Source: Piscinibacter sp. HJYY11
Lineage (GTDB): Bacteria > Pseudomonadota > Gammaproteobacteria > Burkholderiales > Burkholderiaceae_C
Assembly (NCBI RefSeq): GCF_016735515.1
Contig: NZ_JAERQZ010000001.1
Location: forward strand, 4,762,746-4,826,745
Reading direction: 5' to 3'
DNA length: 64,000 nt
In this document: one piece after another, positions 26,093 through 34,653 of the stretch
Layout: each line of letters starts with the position of its first letter
Position numbering within the stretch: position 1 is the first letter of the stretch
Notes under the pieces: model-generated
Databases searched by the model: none
The model's input: the letters and a program-made list of their open reading frames with translations, nothing else
What the model was told of the DNA's origin: nothing
Translations under genes and position numbers: made by a program

Positions 26093-26545
26093 ATGACCAC
26101 TCTCACCGCATTCGCCCCGCTGCTCAGGCTCTGGGGCCGATTCGTCACGCTGCTCGAAGCGCTGCAGCCGGCCGCCCAACTCGGCGCGCGGCTCTACGTG
26201 GCGCAGGTGTTCTTCATGTCGGGCCTGACCAAGATCCACGACTGGGATACCACGCTCGCGCTCTTTGCCGACGAGTACAAGGTGCCGCTGCTGTCGCCGC
26301 CGGTGGCCGCGGTGATGGGCACGGCCGGCGAGCTGGTGCTGCCGGTGCTGCTGCTGCTCGGGCTGGGTGGGCGGTTCGCGGCGCTGGGGCTCTTCGTCGT
26401 CAACGCAGTCGCGGTCGTGAGCCTGCAGGAGATCGCGCCTGCGGCGCTGCAGCAGCACATGTTCTGGGGCAGCCTGCTGCTGGCGCTGGTGCTGTGGGGG
26501 CCGGGGAAGTGGTCGCTCGATCGGCTGATCGCGCCGAGGCTTTGA
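26093..26545 (+). CDS. bufD: BufD, DoxX-family membrane protein
   Basis: 150 residues with four predicted membrane helices. DoxX landmarks include ARLYVAQVFFMSGLTKIHDW and MGTAGELVLPVLLLLGLGGRFAALGLF. DoxX proteins regularly close bufferin operons; their function there is not settled. A strong AGGAGG ribosome site lies 9 bases before the ATG. It ends 6 bases from the convergent tolA stop. Confidence 0.88.
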   Translation: MTTLTAFAPLLRLWGRFVTLLEALQPAAQLGARLYVAQVFFMSGLTKIHDWDTTLALFADEYKVPLLSPPVAAVMGTAGELVLPVLLLLGLGGRFAALGLFVVNAVAVVSLQEIAPAALQQHMFWGSLLLALVLWGPGKWSLDRLIAPRL

Positions 26546-26551
26546 CGACGT

Positions 26552-27370
26552 TCAGAACTTGCCCGGCCGGAAGACGATCGTGCCCGATGAAGGCACCGTG
26601 CCGTCGGTGTCGCGCGGCAGCATCTCGGTCTTGTCGAGTGCGCGCAGCACCGCGTCGTCGAGCCGGGCATCACCGCTGCCCTTGACGATCTTGCGGCCGA
26701 CGATGGTGCCGTCGAGGCTGAGCTTCACCTCCACTTCCACAGCGGGGTCGCCGGAGATCGTCTCGGTGTAGATGAAGTTGGGCTTGACGCGCGCGATCAC
26801 GCGGCCGGCCCAGGAGGCAGACGGCCCTGCCGTCACCTGCGCCTTGCCGCCCGGCGACGTGCCGGTGGCCCCGGCCTCGCCGAGGATGCGCTTGATGTTG
26901 GCCTCGCGGATCGCGGCCAGGCGCTCCTCTTCCTTCTTGCGCTTCTCCGCCTCGGCTTTCTTCTCCTCGGCCTTTTTCTTCTCGAGCTTTTCCTTCTCTT
27001 CGCGCTCGCGCTTTTCTTCTTCCTTCTGCTTCTTGAGCTTTTCCTGCTTGGCTTTCTCGATCGCGATCTGAGGATCGGGCTGCGCCTTCGGTTCGGGCTT
27101 GGGCTCCGGTTTGGGCTCAGGCTTCGGTTCCGGCTTGGGCGCAGGTTTCGGCGCGGGTTCGGGTTCGACGGCGCGCTGGGCGGCGATCTGCGGTACCGCG
27201 GCCCACAGCTCGGCTTCCACGCCTTCCGGCTCGCTGGCCTTCCAACTCACGCCGAGCGTCAGCGCGATCACCAGGCCCACGTGCACGACGATCGCGAGCA
27301 GCATGCCGCGGCTGATGCCGTCGGCCGACTTGGGCATCAGGTCTTCGCGCTGGAACGTGGAAGCGGTCAT
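26552..27370 (-). CDS. tolA: TolA, cell-envelope integrity protein
   Basis: 272 residues. It has one transmembrane helix (LLAIVVHVGLVIALTLGVSW, about 24-43), then a Pro-Lys repeat stretch (about 70-100) and a long Lys/Glu-rich charged helix (about 100-165), and a C-terminal TonB-like domain (WAGRVIARVKPNFIYTE to the end). It transmits proton-motive energy from TolQR to the outer membrane. It follows tolR by one base. No tolB or pal follows; the next gene is convergent bufD, so those partners must be elsewhere. Confidence 0.93.
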   Translation of the reverse strand: MTASTFQREDLMPKSADGISRGMLLAIVVHVGLVIALTLGVSWKASEPEGVEAELWAAVPQIAAQRAVEPEPAPKPAPKPEPKPEPKPEPKPEPKAQPDPQIAIEKAKQEKLKKQKEEEKREREEKEKLEKKKAEEKKAEAEKRKKEEERLAAIREANIKRILGEAGATGTSPGGKAQVTAGPSASWAGRVIARVKPNFIYTETISGDPAVEVEVKLSLDGTIVGRKIVKGSGDARLDDAVLRALDKTEMLPRDTDGTVPSSGTIVFRPGKF

Positions 27371-27371
27371 G

Positions 27372-27803
27372 TCAACCGTTGGTCTTCACGGACAGGCCCA
27401 CGCGCTGCACGCCGGCCTTCTGCAAGAGGTCCATCACCTTCACCACCGACTCGTACTTCACCGAGCGGTCGGCCGAGATCACGACCGGTGCCGCCGCATC
27501 GCCGCCTTGCGCGGCGCTCACGCGGTCGGCGAGGTTCTTGAGCGTCATCGTGCTCACGTCCTTGTTGTCGACGCGCAGGCGCAGGGTTTCGTCCTTGGCG
27601 ACCACGACCTCGATCACCTTCTTGGGCTGCTGCTTGCTCTTGCCCACGCTCGGCAGGTCGACCACGCCGGTGGTGATGAGGGGTGCGCTCACCATGAAGA
27701 TGATCAAGAGCACCAGCATCACGTCGATGAACGGCACCATGTTGATCTCGTTGATGGTGCGTCGGCGGCTGCCGCCGGTGCGCAGGGGAGTGACGGCGGG
27801 CAT
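27372..27803 (-). CDS. tolR: TolR, ExbD-family energy-transduction protein
   Basis: 143 residues. One transmembrane helix contains the essential Asp (MVPFIDVMLVLLIIFMVSAP, Asp about residue 27). The periplasmic domain ends VQRVGLSVKTNG. It couples proton flow with TolQ. It follows tolQ by 14 bases. The first 16 residues are basic, as in other members. Confidence 0.95.
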   Translation of the reverse strand: MPAVTPLRTGGSRRRTINEINMVPFIDVMLVLLIIFMVSAPLITTGVVDLPSVGKSKQQPKKVIEVVVAKDETLRLRVDNKDVSTMTLKNLADRVSAAQGGDAAAPVVISADRSVKYESVVKVMDLLQKAGVQRVGLSVKTNG

Positions 27804-27817
27804 CGCTCGATCTCCCT

Positions 27818-28534
27818 TCAGCGCATCGCGCCGGCCATCGGCGCAGCGGTGGGCGGCGGCAAGGGCTGGCTGGCGTTGCGCTGCAGGATGTTGGAGAACT
27901 CCTCGATGAAGGTCTCCATCTGGATCGCGATGCGGTCGATGTCGCGCGCGAAGCGGTTGTAGGCGATCACGGCCGGGATGGCGGCGAAGAGGCCGATGGC
28001 GGTGGCCACCAGCGCTTCCGCGATGCCGGGCGCGACGGTCGCGAGCGACACCTGCTGCAGGTTCGCCAGGCCCACGAAGGCGTGCATGATCCCCCACACC
28101 GTGCCGAAGAGGCCGACGTAGGGCGACACCGAGCCGACGGTGGCAAGGAAGGAGAGGTTGGCCTCGACCACGTCGAGCTCGCGCTGGAAGCTTGCGCGCA
28201 TGGCGCGGCGGGAGCCGTCGAGCAGCATGCCGCCATCGGTGACGCGGCGCTCGCGCAGCTTGAGGAACTCGCGCATGCCGGAGGCGAAGATGCGCTCCAT
28301 CGGCGCACCTTCGGCACGCCTTCCCGCGTCGTTGTAAAGGTCGTTGAGGTTTTTACCGGCCCAGAACTCGCGCTCGAACTCCTCGTTCACCGCGCGCACC
28401 TTCTTCAGCCCGAAGAGCTTGCCGAAGATGACCGTCCAGCTTGCCAGCGACACCAAAAGCAGCCCGGCCATCACGAGCTGGACCACGAAGCTCGCGTGCA
28501 GCACCAGGCTGACGATGGAGAAGTCTTGGTTCAT
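27818..28534 (-). CDS. tolQ: TolQ, MotA/ExbB-family proton channel subunit
   Basis: 238 residues with three membrane helices. Family landmarks are LASWTVIFGKLFGLKK near the start, LSFLATVGSVSPYVGLFGTVWGIMHAF in mid-protein and EALVATAIGLFAAIPAVIAYN near the C-terminus. It forms the proton channel with TolR. The ATG at 28534 follows ybgC by 56 bases on the same strand. Confidence 0.96.
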   Translation of the reverse strand: MNQDFSIVSLVLHASFVVQLVMAGLLLVSLASWTVIFGKLFGLKKVRAVNEEFEREFWAGKNLNDLYNDAGRRAEGAPMERIFASGMREFLKLRERRVTDGGMLLDGSRRAMRASFQRELDVVEANLSFLATVGSVSPYVGLFGTVWGIMHAFVGLANLQQVSLATVAPGIAEALVATAIGLFAAIPAVIAYNRFARDIDRIAIQMETFIEEFSNILQRNASQPLPPPTAAPMAGAMR

Positions 28535-28590
28535 GGAGGCTGTGTCCTTGTTGTTGTGTCAGTCGAGGGAGATAGAGGCAAGCTGCGTGC

Positions 28591-29019
28591 TCAGGTTCCG
28601 CGGCCCATGTAGCTGTCCATCACCTTGAGCAAGGGCTCGGGGATGCGGCGTGGCCGGAAGCTCTGCGCATCGACGCAGCCGATGCGGATGTCGCCTTCGG
28701 CCAGTCGCTCCTCGCCGCGCCAGGCGACCTGGGCCACGGTCATGCTGGCCTGGCCGGCGTGCCGCACGTCGACGGTGACGGTGAGCTGGTCGTCGAGCCG
28801 GGCCGGGCGCAGGTAGCGCACGCGTGTCTCGGAGACGATGAAGATCGCCCCGGTTTCGCAGCGCAGTGCTTCCTGGCCGAAGCCGAGCGAGCGCAGCCAT
28901 TCGGTGCGGGCCCGCTCGAAGAACTTGAGGTAGTTGGCGTAGAACACCACGCCGCCGGCGTCGGTGTCTTCCCAGTAGATGCGCAGGGTGTGCGCGAAGG
29001 TGTGGGCTGCTGCAGTCAT
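28591..29019 (-). CDS. ybgC: YbgC, Tol-Pal-associated acyl-CoA thioesterase
   Basis: 142 residues, a single hotdog domain. The catalytic Asp motif YWEDTDAGGVVFYANYLKFF is intact near residues 15-34. YbgC hydrolyses acyl-CoAs and is linked to membrane lipid metabolism near the Tol complex. It is first in the leftward ybgC-tolQ-tolR-tolA operon, the standard order. Confidence 0.93.
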   Translation of the reverse strand: MTAAAHTFAHTLRIYWEDTDAGGVVFYANYLKFFERARTEWLRSLGFGQEALRCETGAIFIVSETRVRYLRPARLDDQLTVTVDVRHAGQASMTVAQVAWRGEERLAEGDIRIGCVDAQSFRPRRIPEPLLKVMDSYMGRGT

Positions 29020-29086
29020 GAACGCGAGTCAGACGGCTGGTGGGCCGTCACCTCGCGGATTATCACTGCGTGATTTCCGAAAGACC

Positions 29087-29479
29087 TTACGGGATCTTCT
29101 TGTAAATCGGGCCCCAGAGCGGGTGCCCCTGCTCCGACTTGCTCAGCGCGAAGGCCGGGTCGGACGCCTTGGCGGCGCGGAACTCGGCCTCGCATTCCAC
29201 CGGGCGCCGGCTGGTGCAGTAGATGAAGGCGAGCACCTTGTGGGCCTCTGCCTGGTCGCGCGGCGACACAAGGCCGACCTTCAGCGCGTTGTTGAGCTGC
29301 TTCTCGGCCTCGCCGTACTGGGCGTCGTCGTAGGCGCGCAGGCCGGCCTGCAAGGCCTTTTCGGCCGGGCGGGAGACGACGTCGAGCAGCCCGATCGGGG
29401 CCTGCTTGGGTTGCGTGACGCAGCCGGCGAGGGTGGCCAGGACCAGCGAGGCCAGGGTGGTGCCGAGGAGTGTTCTCAT
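29087..29479 (-). CDS. TssQ-like small lipoprotein
   Basis: 130 residues. The lipobox is LATLAGC, with Cys at 20. The mature part is a short tetratricopeptide-like helical domain (AEKALQAGLRAYDDAQYGEAEKQ, then AEAHKVLAFIYC) and ends GHPLWGPIYKKIP. This matches the family called TssQ, a T6SS-associated lipoprotein of betaproteobacteria. No other T6SS gene is in the window. Its ATG overlaps the kinase stop (ATGA), so the two are translated together. Confidence 0.75.
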   Translation of the reverse strand: MRTLLGTTLASLVLATLAGCVTQPKQAPIGLLDVVSRPAEKALQAGLRAYDDAQYGEAEKQLNNALKVGLVSPRDQAEAHKVLAFIYCTSRRPVECEAEFRAAKASDPAFALSKSEQGHPLWGPIYKKIP

Positions 29480-31179
29480 GATCCGAAGCGGTGCTTGAGT
29501 GAGACCGGTTGGCCCGGCACGATGGTGACGCTGGAACTGAACGGCGGGAACTCGTCGTTGCGGATGGTGATGGTGTGGCGGCCTTCGCTGAGCGTGAGCT
29601 CGTTGAGCGGCGGCGTGGTGCCCATCGGCTTGCCATCGACCTCGACATGGCCCCAGGGACTCACGGCGATGCGCAGCGTGCCGGTGGCGGCCACGGCGCG
29701 GCGGCCTTCGCGTTCGCGGGCCTCGCGGGCGCGGCGTTCCCGGGCGGTTTCCTTGGGTGCGGCTTCTTTCGGTGCGGCGACGGGCTTCGCGGGGGCCGGC
29801 TCGGCCTTGGCGACCTGGACAGGCGCCGGCGCGGGCGGTGGCGGCTCGACCGGCGCTGGTGCGACGCCTGCAGACGCCGGCAGGCCGGCGGCCGGCGCGA
29901 TCACCGAAGCCGGTGGCTCGACGGGGGCTGCGGCCGTCACGACGGGCGCAGAGGCGACCTCGGGCACCACGGCGGGCGGCGGTGCCGGGGCCACAACCGG
30001 CGCTGCCGCCTGCACGGGCTCTGGCGTCGGCGCCTGCGACGAGGACAGCGCGAACCAGGCGCCCACCGCCACGGCCAGGGCGGCCACGCCGGCCAGCGCC
30101 CACACGACGGGTTTCCTGCCGGCCGAGAGGCCTTCTTCGGCCGCGTCCTGGCTCTCCTGCTGGGCGTGCTCTTCCAGCCAGTGGCGCAGCTCGCGCGACA
30201 GTGCGCGCGCCGAGCGGAAGCGGTCGTCGGGGTTCTTTTCCATCGCCTTGGCCGTGATCTCGGACAAGGCCTTGGGCACGCTTGCATCGACCTCGTGCGC
30301 CTTGGGCGGCACGAGGTGGACGACGGCGCCGGTGATCTCTTGCAGCGAATTGCCGCGGAAGGGGCGGGTGCCGGTCAACAGCTCGTAGAGCACGACGCCG
30401 AGCGAGAACACGTCGGTGCGGCGGTCGACCGCCGCGTGCTGCACCTGCTCGGGCGACATGTAGTACGGCGAGCCGCCGGCGATGTCGCCTTCGTTCTCGT
30501 GCTGGTGCGCGACGCGGGCGATGCCGAAGTCGAGCACGCGCGGCTGCGTGCGGCCCACCATGAAGATGTTGGCCGGCTTGATGTCCCGGTGCACCACGCC
30601 CTTGGAGTGGGCGTAGGCGAGCGCGTCGGAGACGCGGCGCACGATCAGCGCGGCCTGCGTGGGCGTGGGCTTCCAGCCTTCGAGGCGCAGCTGGCGCAGG
30701 TCGCGGCCCTTGAGCAGCTCCATCGCGATGTAGGCGCCCTGGTCGCTCACGCCGGCGTCGAACACCGTCACGATGTGCGGGTGGCTCAGGCCGCCGGCGG
30801 CGCGTGCTTCGTTCAGGAACAACGCGTTGAAGGCCTCGCGCTCTTCGGCGGCGATCTCGAGGTTGAGGGTCTTGATCGCGATCAGGCGCGACAGCAGCGG
30901 GTCGTGCGCGGCGAACACGCGGCCGAGACCGCCTTCACCGATCTGGTACTTGAGGGCGTAGCGGCCGATGTGGCCGATGGTTGCCATGTCCTGGCCCTTG
31001 CCGTTGGCAGCGGGCGTCACCGTGCGCGTGACCTGCGGCGCAGCGGGCGGGAAGTCGACCGACATCTCCTCGGTGTCGACCCACGGCGCAGAGTCCGGCG
31101 GCAACTGCGGGTTGCTCGGGACGGACGGGAGCGGTTCGGAGTCAGGGCCAGGGCCGGTCATGGATGAACTTGGGTGCAT
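29476..31179 (-). CDS. Membrane Ser/Thr protein kinase with PEGA-like C-terminus
   Basis: About 567 residues. The Hanks-type kinase domain runs from about 70 to 330 and is complete: GEGGLGRVFAAHD, catalytic HRDIKPANIFMV, DFGIARVAH and MSPEQVQHAAVDRRTDVFSLG. One transmembrane helix (VVWALAGVAALAVAVGAWFAL, about 355-376) is followed by a long Pro/Ala-rich periplasmic linker and a PEGA-type domain (VEVDGKPMGTTPPLNELTL). The start is uncertain: ATGs at 31179, 31161 and 30987 are possible and none has a strong ribosome site. Coupled to the TssQ-like gene, it may be a PpkA-like regulator. The substrate is unknown. Confidence 0.88.
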   Translation of the reverse strand: MHPSSSMTGPGPDSEPLPSVPSNPQLPPDSAPWVDTEEMSVDFPPAAPQVTRTVTPAANGKGQDMATIGHIGRYALKYQIGEGGLGRVFAAHDPLLSRLIAIKTLNLEIAAEEREAFNALFLNEARAAGGLSHPHIVTVFDAGVSDQGAYIAMELLKGRDLRQLRLEGWKPTPTQAALIVRRVSDALAYAHSKGVVHRDIKPANIFMVGRTQPRVLDFGIARVAHQHENEGDIAGGSPYYMSPEQVQHAAVDRRTDVFSLGVVLYELLTGTRPFRGNSLQEITGAVVHLVPPKAHEVDASVPKALSEITAKAMEKNPDDRFRSARALSRELRHWLEEHAQQESQDAAEEGLSAGRKPVVWALAGVAALAVAVGAWFALSSSQAPTPEPVQAAAPVVAPAPPPAVVPEVASAPVVTAAAPVEPPASVIAPAAGLPASAGVAPAPVEPPPPAPAPVQVAKAEPAPAKPVAAPKEAAPKETARERRAREAREREGRRAVAATGTLRIAVSPWGHVEVDGKPMGTTPPLNELTLSEGRHTITIRNDEFPPFSSSVTIVPGQPVSLKHRFGS

Positions 31180-31305
31180 CGTTCGGCGGGGCAGTAAGCA
31201 ACCACCATCATGTGAGCTTAGTGCAAGGTGGCCCCATGCTGGCACCAAAAAGCACCGGCTTCGCGCACTAGTAACACCCAGACACCCAAAAGCACGTGCT
31301 CTTTC

Positions 31306-32493
31306 TCACGTCACGCGCAGCAACTGGTGCAGGCGCGCCACGGCCTCGGTCAGGCTCGCCATGCTGCTGGCATAGGAAAAGCGCAGATAACGTTCACCGG
31401 CATGGGGCCCGAAATCCCGACCCGGCGTCACGGCGACCTGGGCGCGGCGCATGAGGTCGAAGGCGAAGTCCCAGCTGCTGGTGGCGTGGGCGCTGCAATC
31501 GGCCCAGGCATAGAAGGCACCGTCGGGCATGACGGGGACGGTCAGGCCAAGATCGTTGAGCGCGGGCACGAGGAAGTCGCGCCGGGCCTTGAACTCGCCG
31601 CGGCGCCGCTCGTATTCAGCCAGGCACTCGGGCTCGAAGCAGGCCAGCGCGGCGTGTTGCGAGACGGTGGAGGCGCAGATGTACAGGTTCTGCGCCAGCT
31701 TCTCGACCGGGGCGACCAGCGACTCGGGCAGCACCATCCAGCCCAGGCGCCAGCCGGTCATCGAGAAGTACTTGCTGAAGCTGTTGATCGAGACGATGTC
31801 GTCGCCGTGGGCGAGCGCACTGTGGCCATAGGCCTCGTCGAAACTCAGGCCCAGGTAGATCTCGTCGACGATGGTCACGCCGCCACGCTGTCGCACCACC
31901 TCGGCGATTCGGCCCATCTCGTCGTGCGCGATGGAGGTGCCCGTGGGGTTGGAGGGCGAGGCGAGCAGCACGCCGCGGGTGCGCGGCGTCCATGCGGATT
32001 CGACGCCAGCGGCGTCGAGCTGGAAACGGTGCTCGGGCGGGGAGGGCAGCAGCACCGGCGTGCCTTCGGCCGCCGCGACGAAATGGCGGTTGCACGCGTA
32101 GCTGGGGTCGGGCATCAGCACTTCGTCGCCGCGGTCGACCAGCGCCAGGCAGGCCAGCTGCAGCGCGCCCGAGGCACCGGCGGTGATGACGATGCGGCGG
32201 GCGGGGATGTCGAGCCCGAAACGGTCGCGGTACCACTGGCTGAGCTTTTCGCGCAGCGCCGGCAGGCCGGTGGCGGGGGTGTACTGCGTGCGGCCCTGGG
32301 TGAGGCAGCGTTGCGCCGCGGCTTGCACCAGCGGAGGTGCGGTGAAGTCTGGCTCGCCGATGTTGAGGTAGATCATCGGCCGGCCGCCCTGGGCCGGGTC
32401 GCAGAGGGCGCTGGCGGCGATCTCGGTCGCCGCCTTGGCGCACTCCATCACGTAGAAGGGCTCGATGTGGTCGAGCCTGGTGGCCAGCTTCAT
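31306..32493 (-). CDS. Class I/II PLP-dependent aminotransferase
   Basis: 395 residues of the aspartate-aminotransferase fold. Landmarks include NIGEPDFTAPPLVQAAAQRC, YTPATGLPALREKLSQWY, ASPSNPTGT, the PLP Lys in SINSFSKYFSMTGWRLGW and the substrate-carboxylate Arg in RYLRFSYA. The ATG at 32493 begins MKLATRLDHIEPFYVME, the usual start of this group. It is downstream of nusB by 11 bases in the riboflavin operon direction. The amino-acid substrate cannot be set from sequence. Confidence 0.92.
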   Translation of the reverse strand: MKLATRLDHIEPFYVMECAKAATEIAASALCDPAQGGRPMIYLNIGEPDFTAPPLVQAAAQRCLTQGRTQYTPATGLPALREKLSQWYRDRFGLDIPARRIVITAGASGALQLACLALVDRGDEVLMPDPSYACNRHFVAAAEGTPVLLPSPPEHRFQLDAAGVESAWTPRTRGVLLASPSNPTGTSIAHDEMGRIAEVVRQRGGVTIVDEIYLGLSFDEAYGHSALAHGDDIVSINSFSKYFSMTGWRLGWMVLPESLVAPVEKLAQNLYICASTVSQHAALACFEPECLAEYERRRGEFKARRDFLVPALNDLGLTVPVMPDGAFYAWADCSAHATSSWDFAFDLMRRAQVAVTPGRDFGPHAGERYLRFSYASSMASLTEAVARLHQLLRVT

Positions 32494-32504
32494 CTGGGCG
32501 ACGC

Positions 32505-33035
32505 TCAGCGGCGCGAGGCGCGGAACGCCTCCACCTCGACCGGCCGCAGGTCGACCGCGGCCTTGTCGAGCACGCCGTTCACGTACTTGTGGCCATCGGT
32601 GCCGCCATAGCTCTTGGCCAGCTCCACCGCCTCGTTGATGGCCACCTTGTAGGGGATGTCGATGCAGTGCTTGAGCTCGTAGGTGCCGATCATCAGCACG
32701 CCGTGCTCGATGGGCGAGAGCTCGGTGGTCTTGCGGTCGACGTGGCGGGCCAGCACCGCGTCGATGTCGGCGGCTTCGTCGATGCAGCCGTGCAGCAGCG
32801 CGTCGAAATGCGCGCTGTCGCATTTGTCGAAGCCTTCCTGCTCGCGCACGTGAGCGTCGATCACGCCGGCGTCGCTGCCGGAGAGCAGCCATTCGTAGAG
32901 GCCTTGCAGGGCGACTTCGCGCGAGCGGCGGCGGGCCGATTTCGGCGCGTTGGCCTTGCCAGCGCCGCCCCTGGGTTTGCCGCCGGGCTTGCCGCTGGGT
33001 CTGCCGGGGCCGGCCTTCTTGGGCTCAGTGGTCAC
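32505..33035 (-). CDS. nusB: NusB, transcription antitermination factor
   Basis: 176 residues. The first 35 are a Gly/Pro/Lys-rich tail ([19 protein letters not shown]), then the compact helical NusB domain begins at [16 protein letters not shown] and continues to [18 protein letters not shown]. NusB binds boxA RNA with S10 during rRNA transcription. The start is a GTG at 33035 overlapping the ribH stop (GTGA), so the two are coupled. The basic tail is longer than in E. coli NusB (139 residues). Confidence 0.94.
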   Translation of the reverse strand: MTTEPKKAGPGRPSGKPGGKPRGGAGKANAPKSARRRSREVALQGLYEWLLSGSDAGVIDAHVREQEGFDKCDSAHFDALLHGCIDEAADIDAVLARHVDRKTTELSPIEHGVLMIGTYELKHCIDIPYKVAINEAVELAKSYGGTDGHKYVNGVLDKAAVDLRPVEVEAFRASRR

Positions 33036-33496
33036 GAGAGGTCTTCCAGCAGGTTGGCCATCTCGACGGCCACACGGGCGGCGTCGCGGCCTTTTTCTTC
33101 GGCACGGGCCCAGGCCTGCGCTTCGTTCTCGACCGTGAGGATGGCGTTGGCGATCGGCAATTCGTGGTCGAGCGCGATGCGGGTGACACCCTGGCCGCTC
33201 TCGTTGGCCACGAGTTCGAAGTGGTAGGTCTCGCCGCGGATGATGCAGCCGAGCGCGATGAGCGCGTCGAAGCGGTCGCTCTGCGCCATGGCGTTCAGCG
33301 CCACCGGCACCTCGAGCGCGCCCGGCACGGTCACATGCTTGATGTGCCTGGGCGAAACGCCCAGGGCTTCGAGTTCGGCGATGCAGGCCTTGGCCAAGGT
33401 GCTCGTGATGGGCTCGTTGAAACGCGCCTGCACGATGCCGATGCGCAGATCGGTGCCGTCGAGGTCGGCGGCTTCGCCTTTGTCAGCGTCTTGCAT
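33032..33496 (-). CDS. ribH: RibH, 6,7-dimethyl-8-ribityllumazine synthase
   Basis: 154 residues. Core motifs are [49 protein letters not shown] (catalytic His) and the C-terminal [15 protein letters not shown]. It condenses the two riboflavin precursors before the last step. It is preceded by the RibBA-like gene with a 19-base gap. Confidence 0.96.
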   Translation of the reverse strand: MQDADKGEAADLDGTDLRIGIVQARFNEPITSTLAKACIAELEALGVSPRHIKHVTVPGALEVPVALNAMAQSDRFDALIALGCIIRGETYHFELVANESGQGVTRIALDHELPIANAILTVENEAQAWARAEEKGRDAARVAVEMANLLEDLS

Positions 33497-33515
33497 GGGA
33501 GTCTTTCAGTTCAGT

Positions 33516-34610
33516 TCAGTGTTCGGGGGCGAGGAAGCCGGTCACTTCCAGGCCGTAGCCGGTCATGCTGGGCATGCGGCGCGGGCTGCCGAGGAGCTTC
33601 ATCCTGGTCACGCCCAGGTCGCGCAGGATCTGCGCGCCGATGCCGTAGGTGCGCAGGTCCATCTGGCCGCGTACCGGCATCGTGTCGGGCGGTGCGCCGA
33701 GGTGCGTGAGCAGCGAGCTGGTGTCGGCCGAGCAGTTCATCAGCACGGCCACGCCGCGGCCGGCCTGCTGAAGCGCTTGCAAGGCCTTGGGCAGCGGCCA
33801 GGAGTGGCCATGGGCGCCGGCGTCGAGCAGGTCCATCACCGACAGCGGCTCGTGCACGCGCACGAGCACCTCTTCGCCGGTGTTGAGCGGGCCGTGGGCG
33901 AGGGTCAGGTGCACGCCGCCGGTGCGGTCGCGGAAGACGGTGCCGTCGAACACGCCATAGGGCGTGGTCAGCGCACGCTGGCTCACCCGCTCGATCAGGC
34001 TCTCGTTGCGGCTGCGGTAGCCGATGAGGTCGGCGATGGTGCCGATCTTGAGGCCGTGTTCCTTGGCAAAGACTTCGAGGTCGGGCAGACGGGCCATCGT
34101 GCCGTCGTCCTTCATGATCTCGCAGATCACCGAGGCGGGGCTCAGGCCCGCCATCGCCGCGAGGTCGCAACCGGCTTCGGTGTGGCCGGCGCGAGCGAGC
34201 ACGCCGCCATCTTTCGCCTGCAGCGGGAAGATGTGGCCGGGCTGCACCAGGTCGCTCGCCTGCGCGTCTTTCGCGACCGCGGCCTCGATGGTGCGGGCGC
34301 GATCGGCGGCCGAGATGCCGGTGGTCACGCCGGTGGCCGCTTCGATCGACACGGTGAAGGCGGTACCGTGCTGCGTGCCGTTGCGCTGTGCCATCGGTGG
34401 CAGGCGCAGGCGCTCGCAGCGTTCGCGCGTGAGCGTGAGGCAGATCAGGCCACGGCCGTACTTGGCCATGAAGTTGATCGCTTCGGGCGTGACGTGGTCG
34501 GCCGCCAGCACGAGATCGCCTTCGTTTTCGCGATCTTCTTCATCCACGAGGATGACCATGCGGCCGGCGGCGAGCTCGGCGATGAGCTCTGGTACGGGGG
34601 AAATAGGCAT
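33516..34610 (-). CDS. ribB: RibB (DHBP synthase) with degenerate RibA-like C-terminal domain
   Basis: 364 residues. The N-terminal 205 residues are a complete 3,4-dihydroxy-2-butanone-4-phosphate synthase: [20 protein letters not shown], then [20 protein letters not shown]. The C-terminal part aligns with GTP cyclohydrolase II but lacks its zinc Cys residues and RCDCG-type motif; the region reads [19 protein letters not shown]. It still ends with [20 protein letters not shown]. So the protein makes the four-carbon precursor, while GTP cyclohydrolase II must be encoded elsewhere. It sits between ribE and ribH. Confidence 0.93.
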   Translation of the reverse strand: MPISPVPELIAELAAGRMVILVDEEDRENEGDLVLAADHVTPEAINFMAKYGRGLICLTLTRERCERLRLPPMAQRNGTQHGTAFTVSIEAATGVTTGISAADRARTIEAAVAKDAQASDLVQPGHIFPLQAKDGGVLARAGHTEAGCDLAAMAGLSPASVICEIMKDDGTMARLPDLEVFAKEHGLKIGTIADLIGYRSRNESLIERVSQRALTTPYGVFDGTVFRDRTGGVHLTLAHGPLNTGEEVLVRVHEPLSVMDLLDAGAHGHSWPLPKALQALQQAGRGVAVLMNCSADTSSLLTHLGAPPDTMPVRGQMDLRTYGIGAQILRDLGVTRMKLLGSPRRMPSMTGYGLEVTGFLAPEH

Positions 34611-34653
34611 CCCGCGATTGTAGGCGGGGCGGGTTTTTCCGGAGGGCTGCCGC

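Noticed and set aside
31180..31305. Terminator for the aminotransferase (AGCACGTGCT followed by TTTT on the minus strand)
   Set aside because: The stem is a short palindrome with at most five pairs around a four-base loop, too weak to call.
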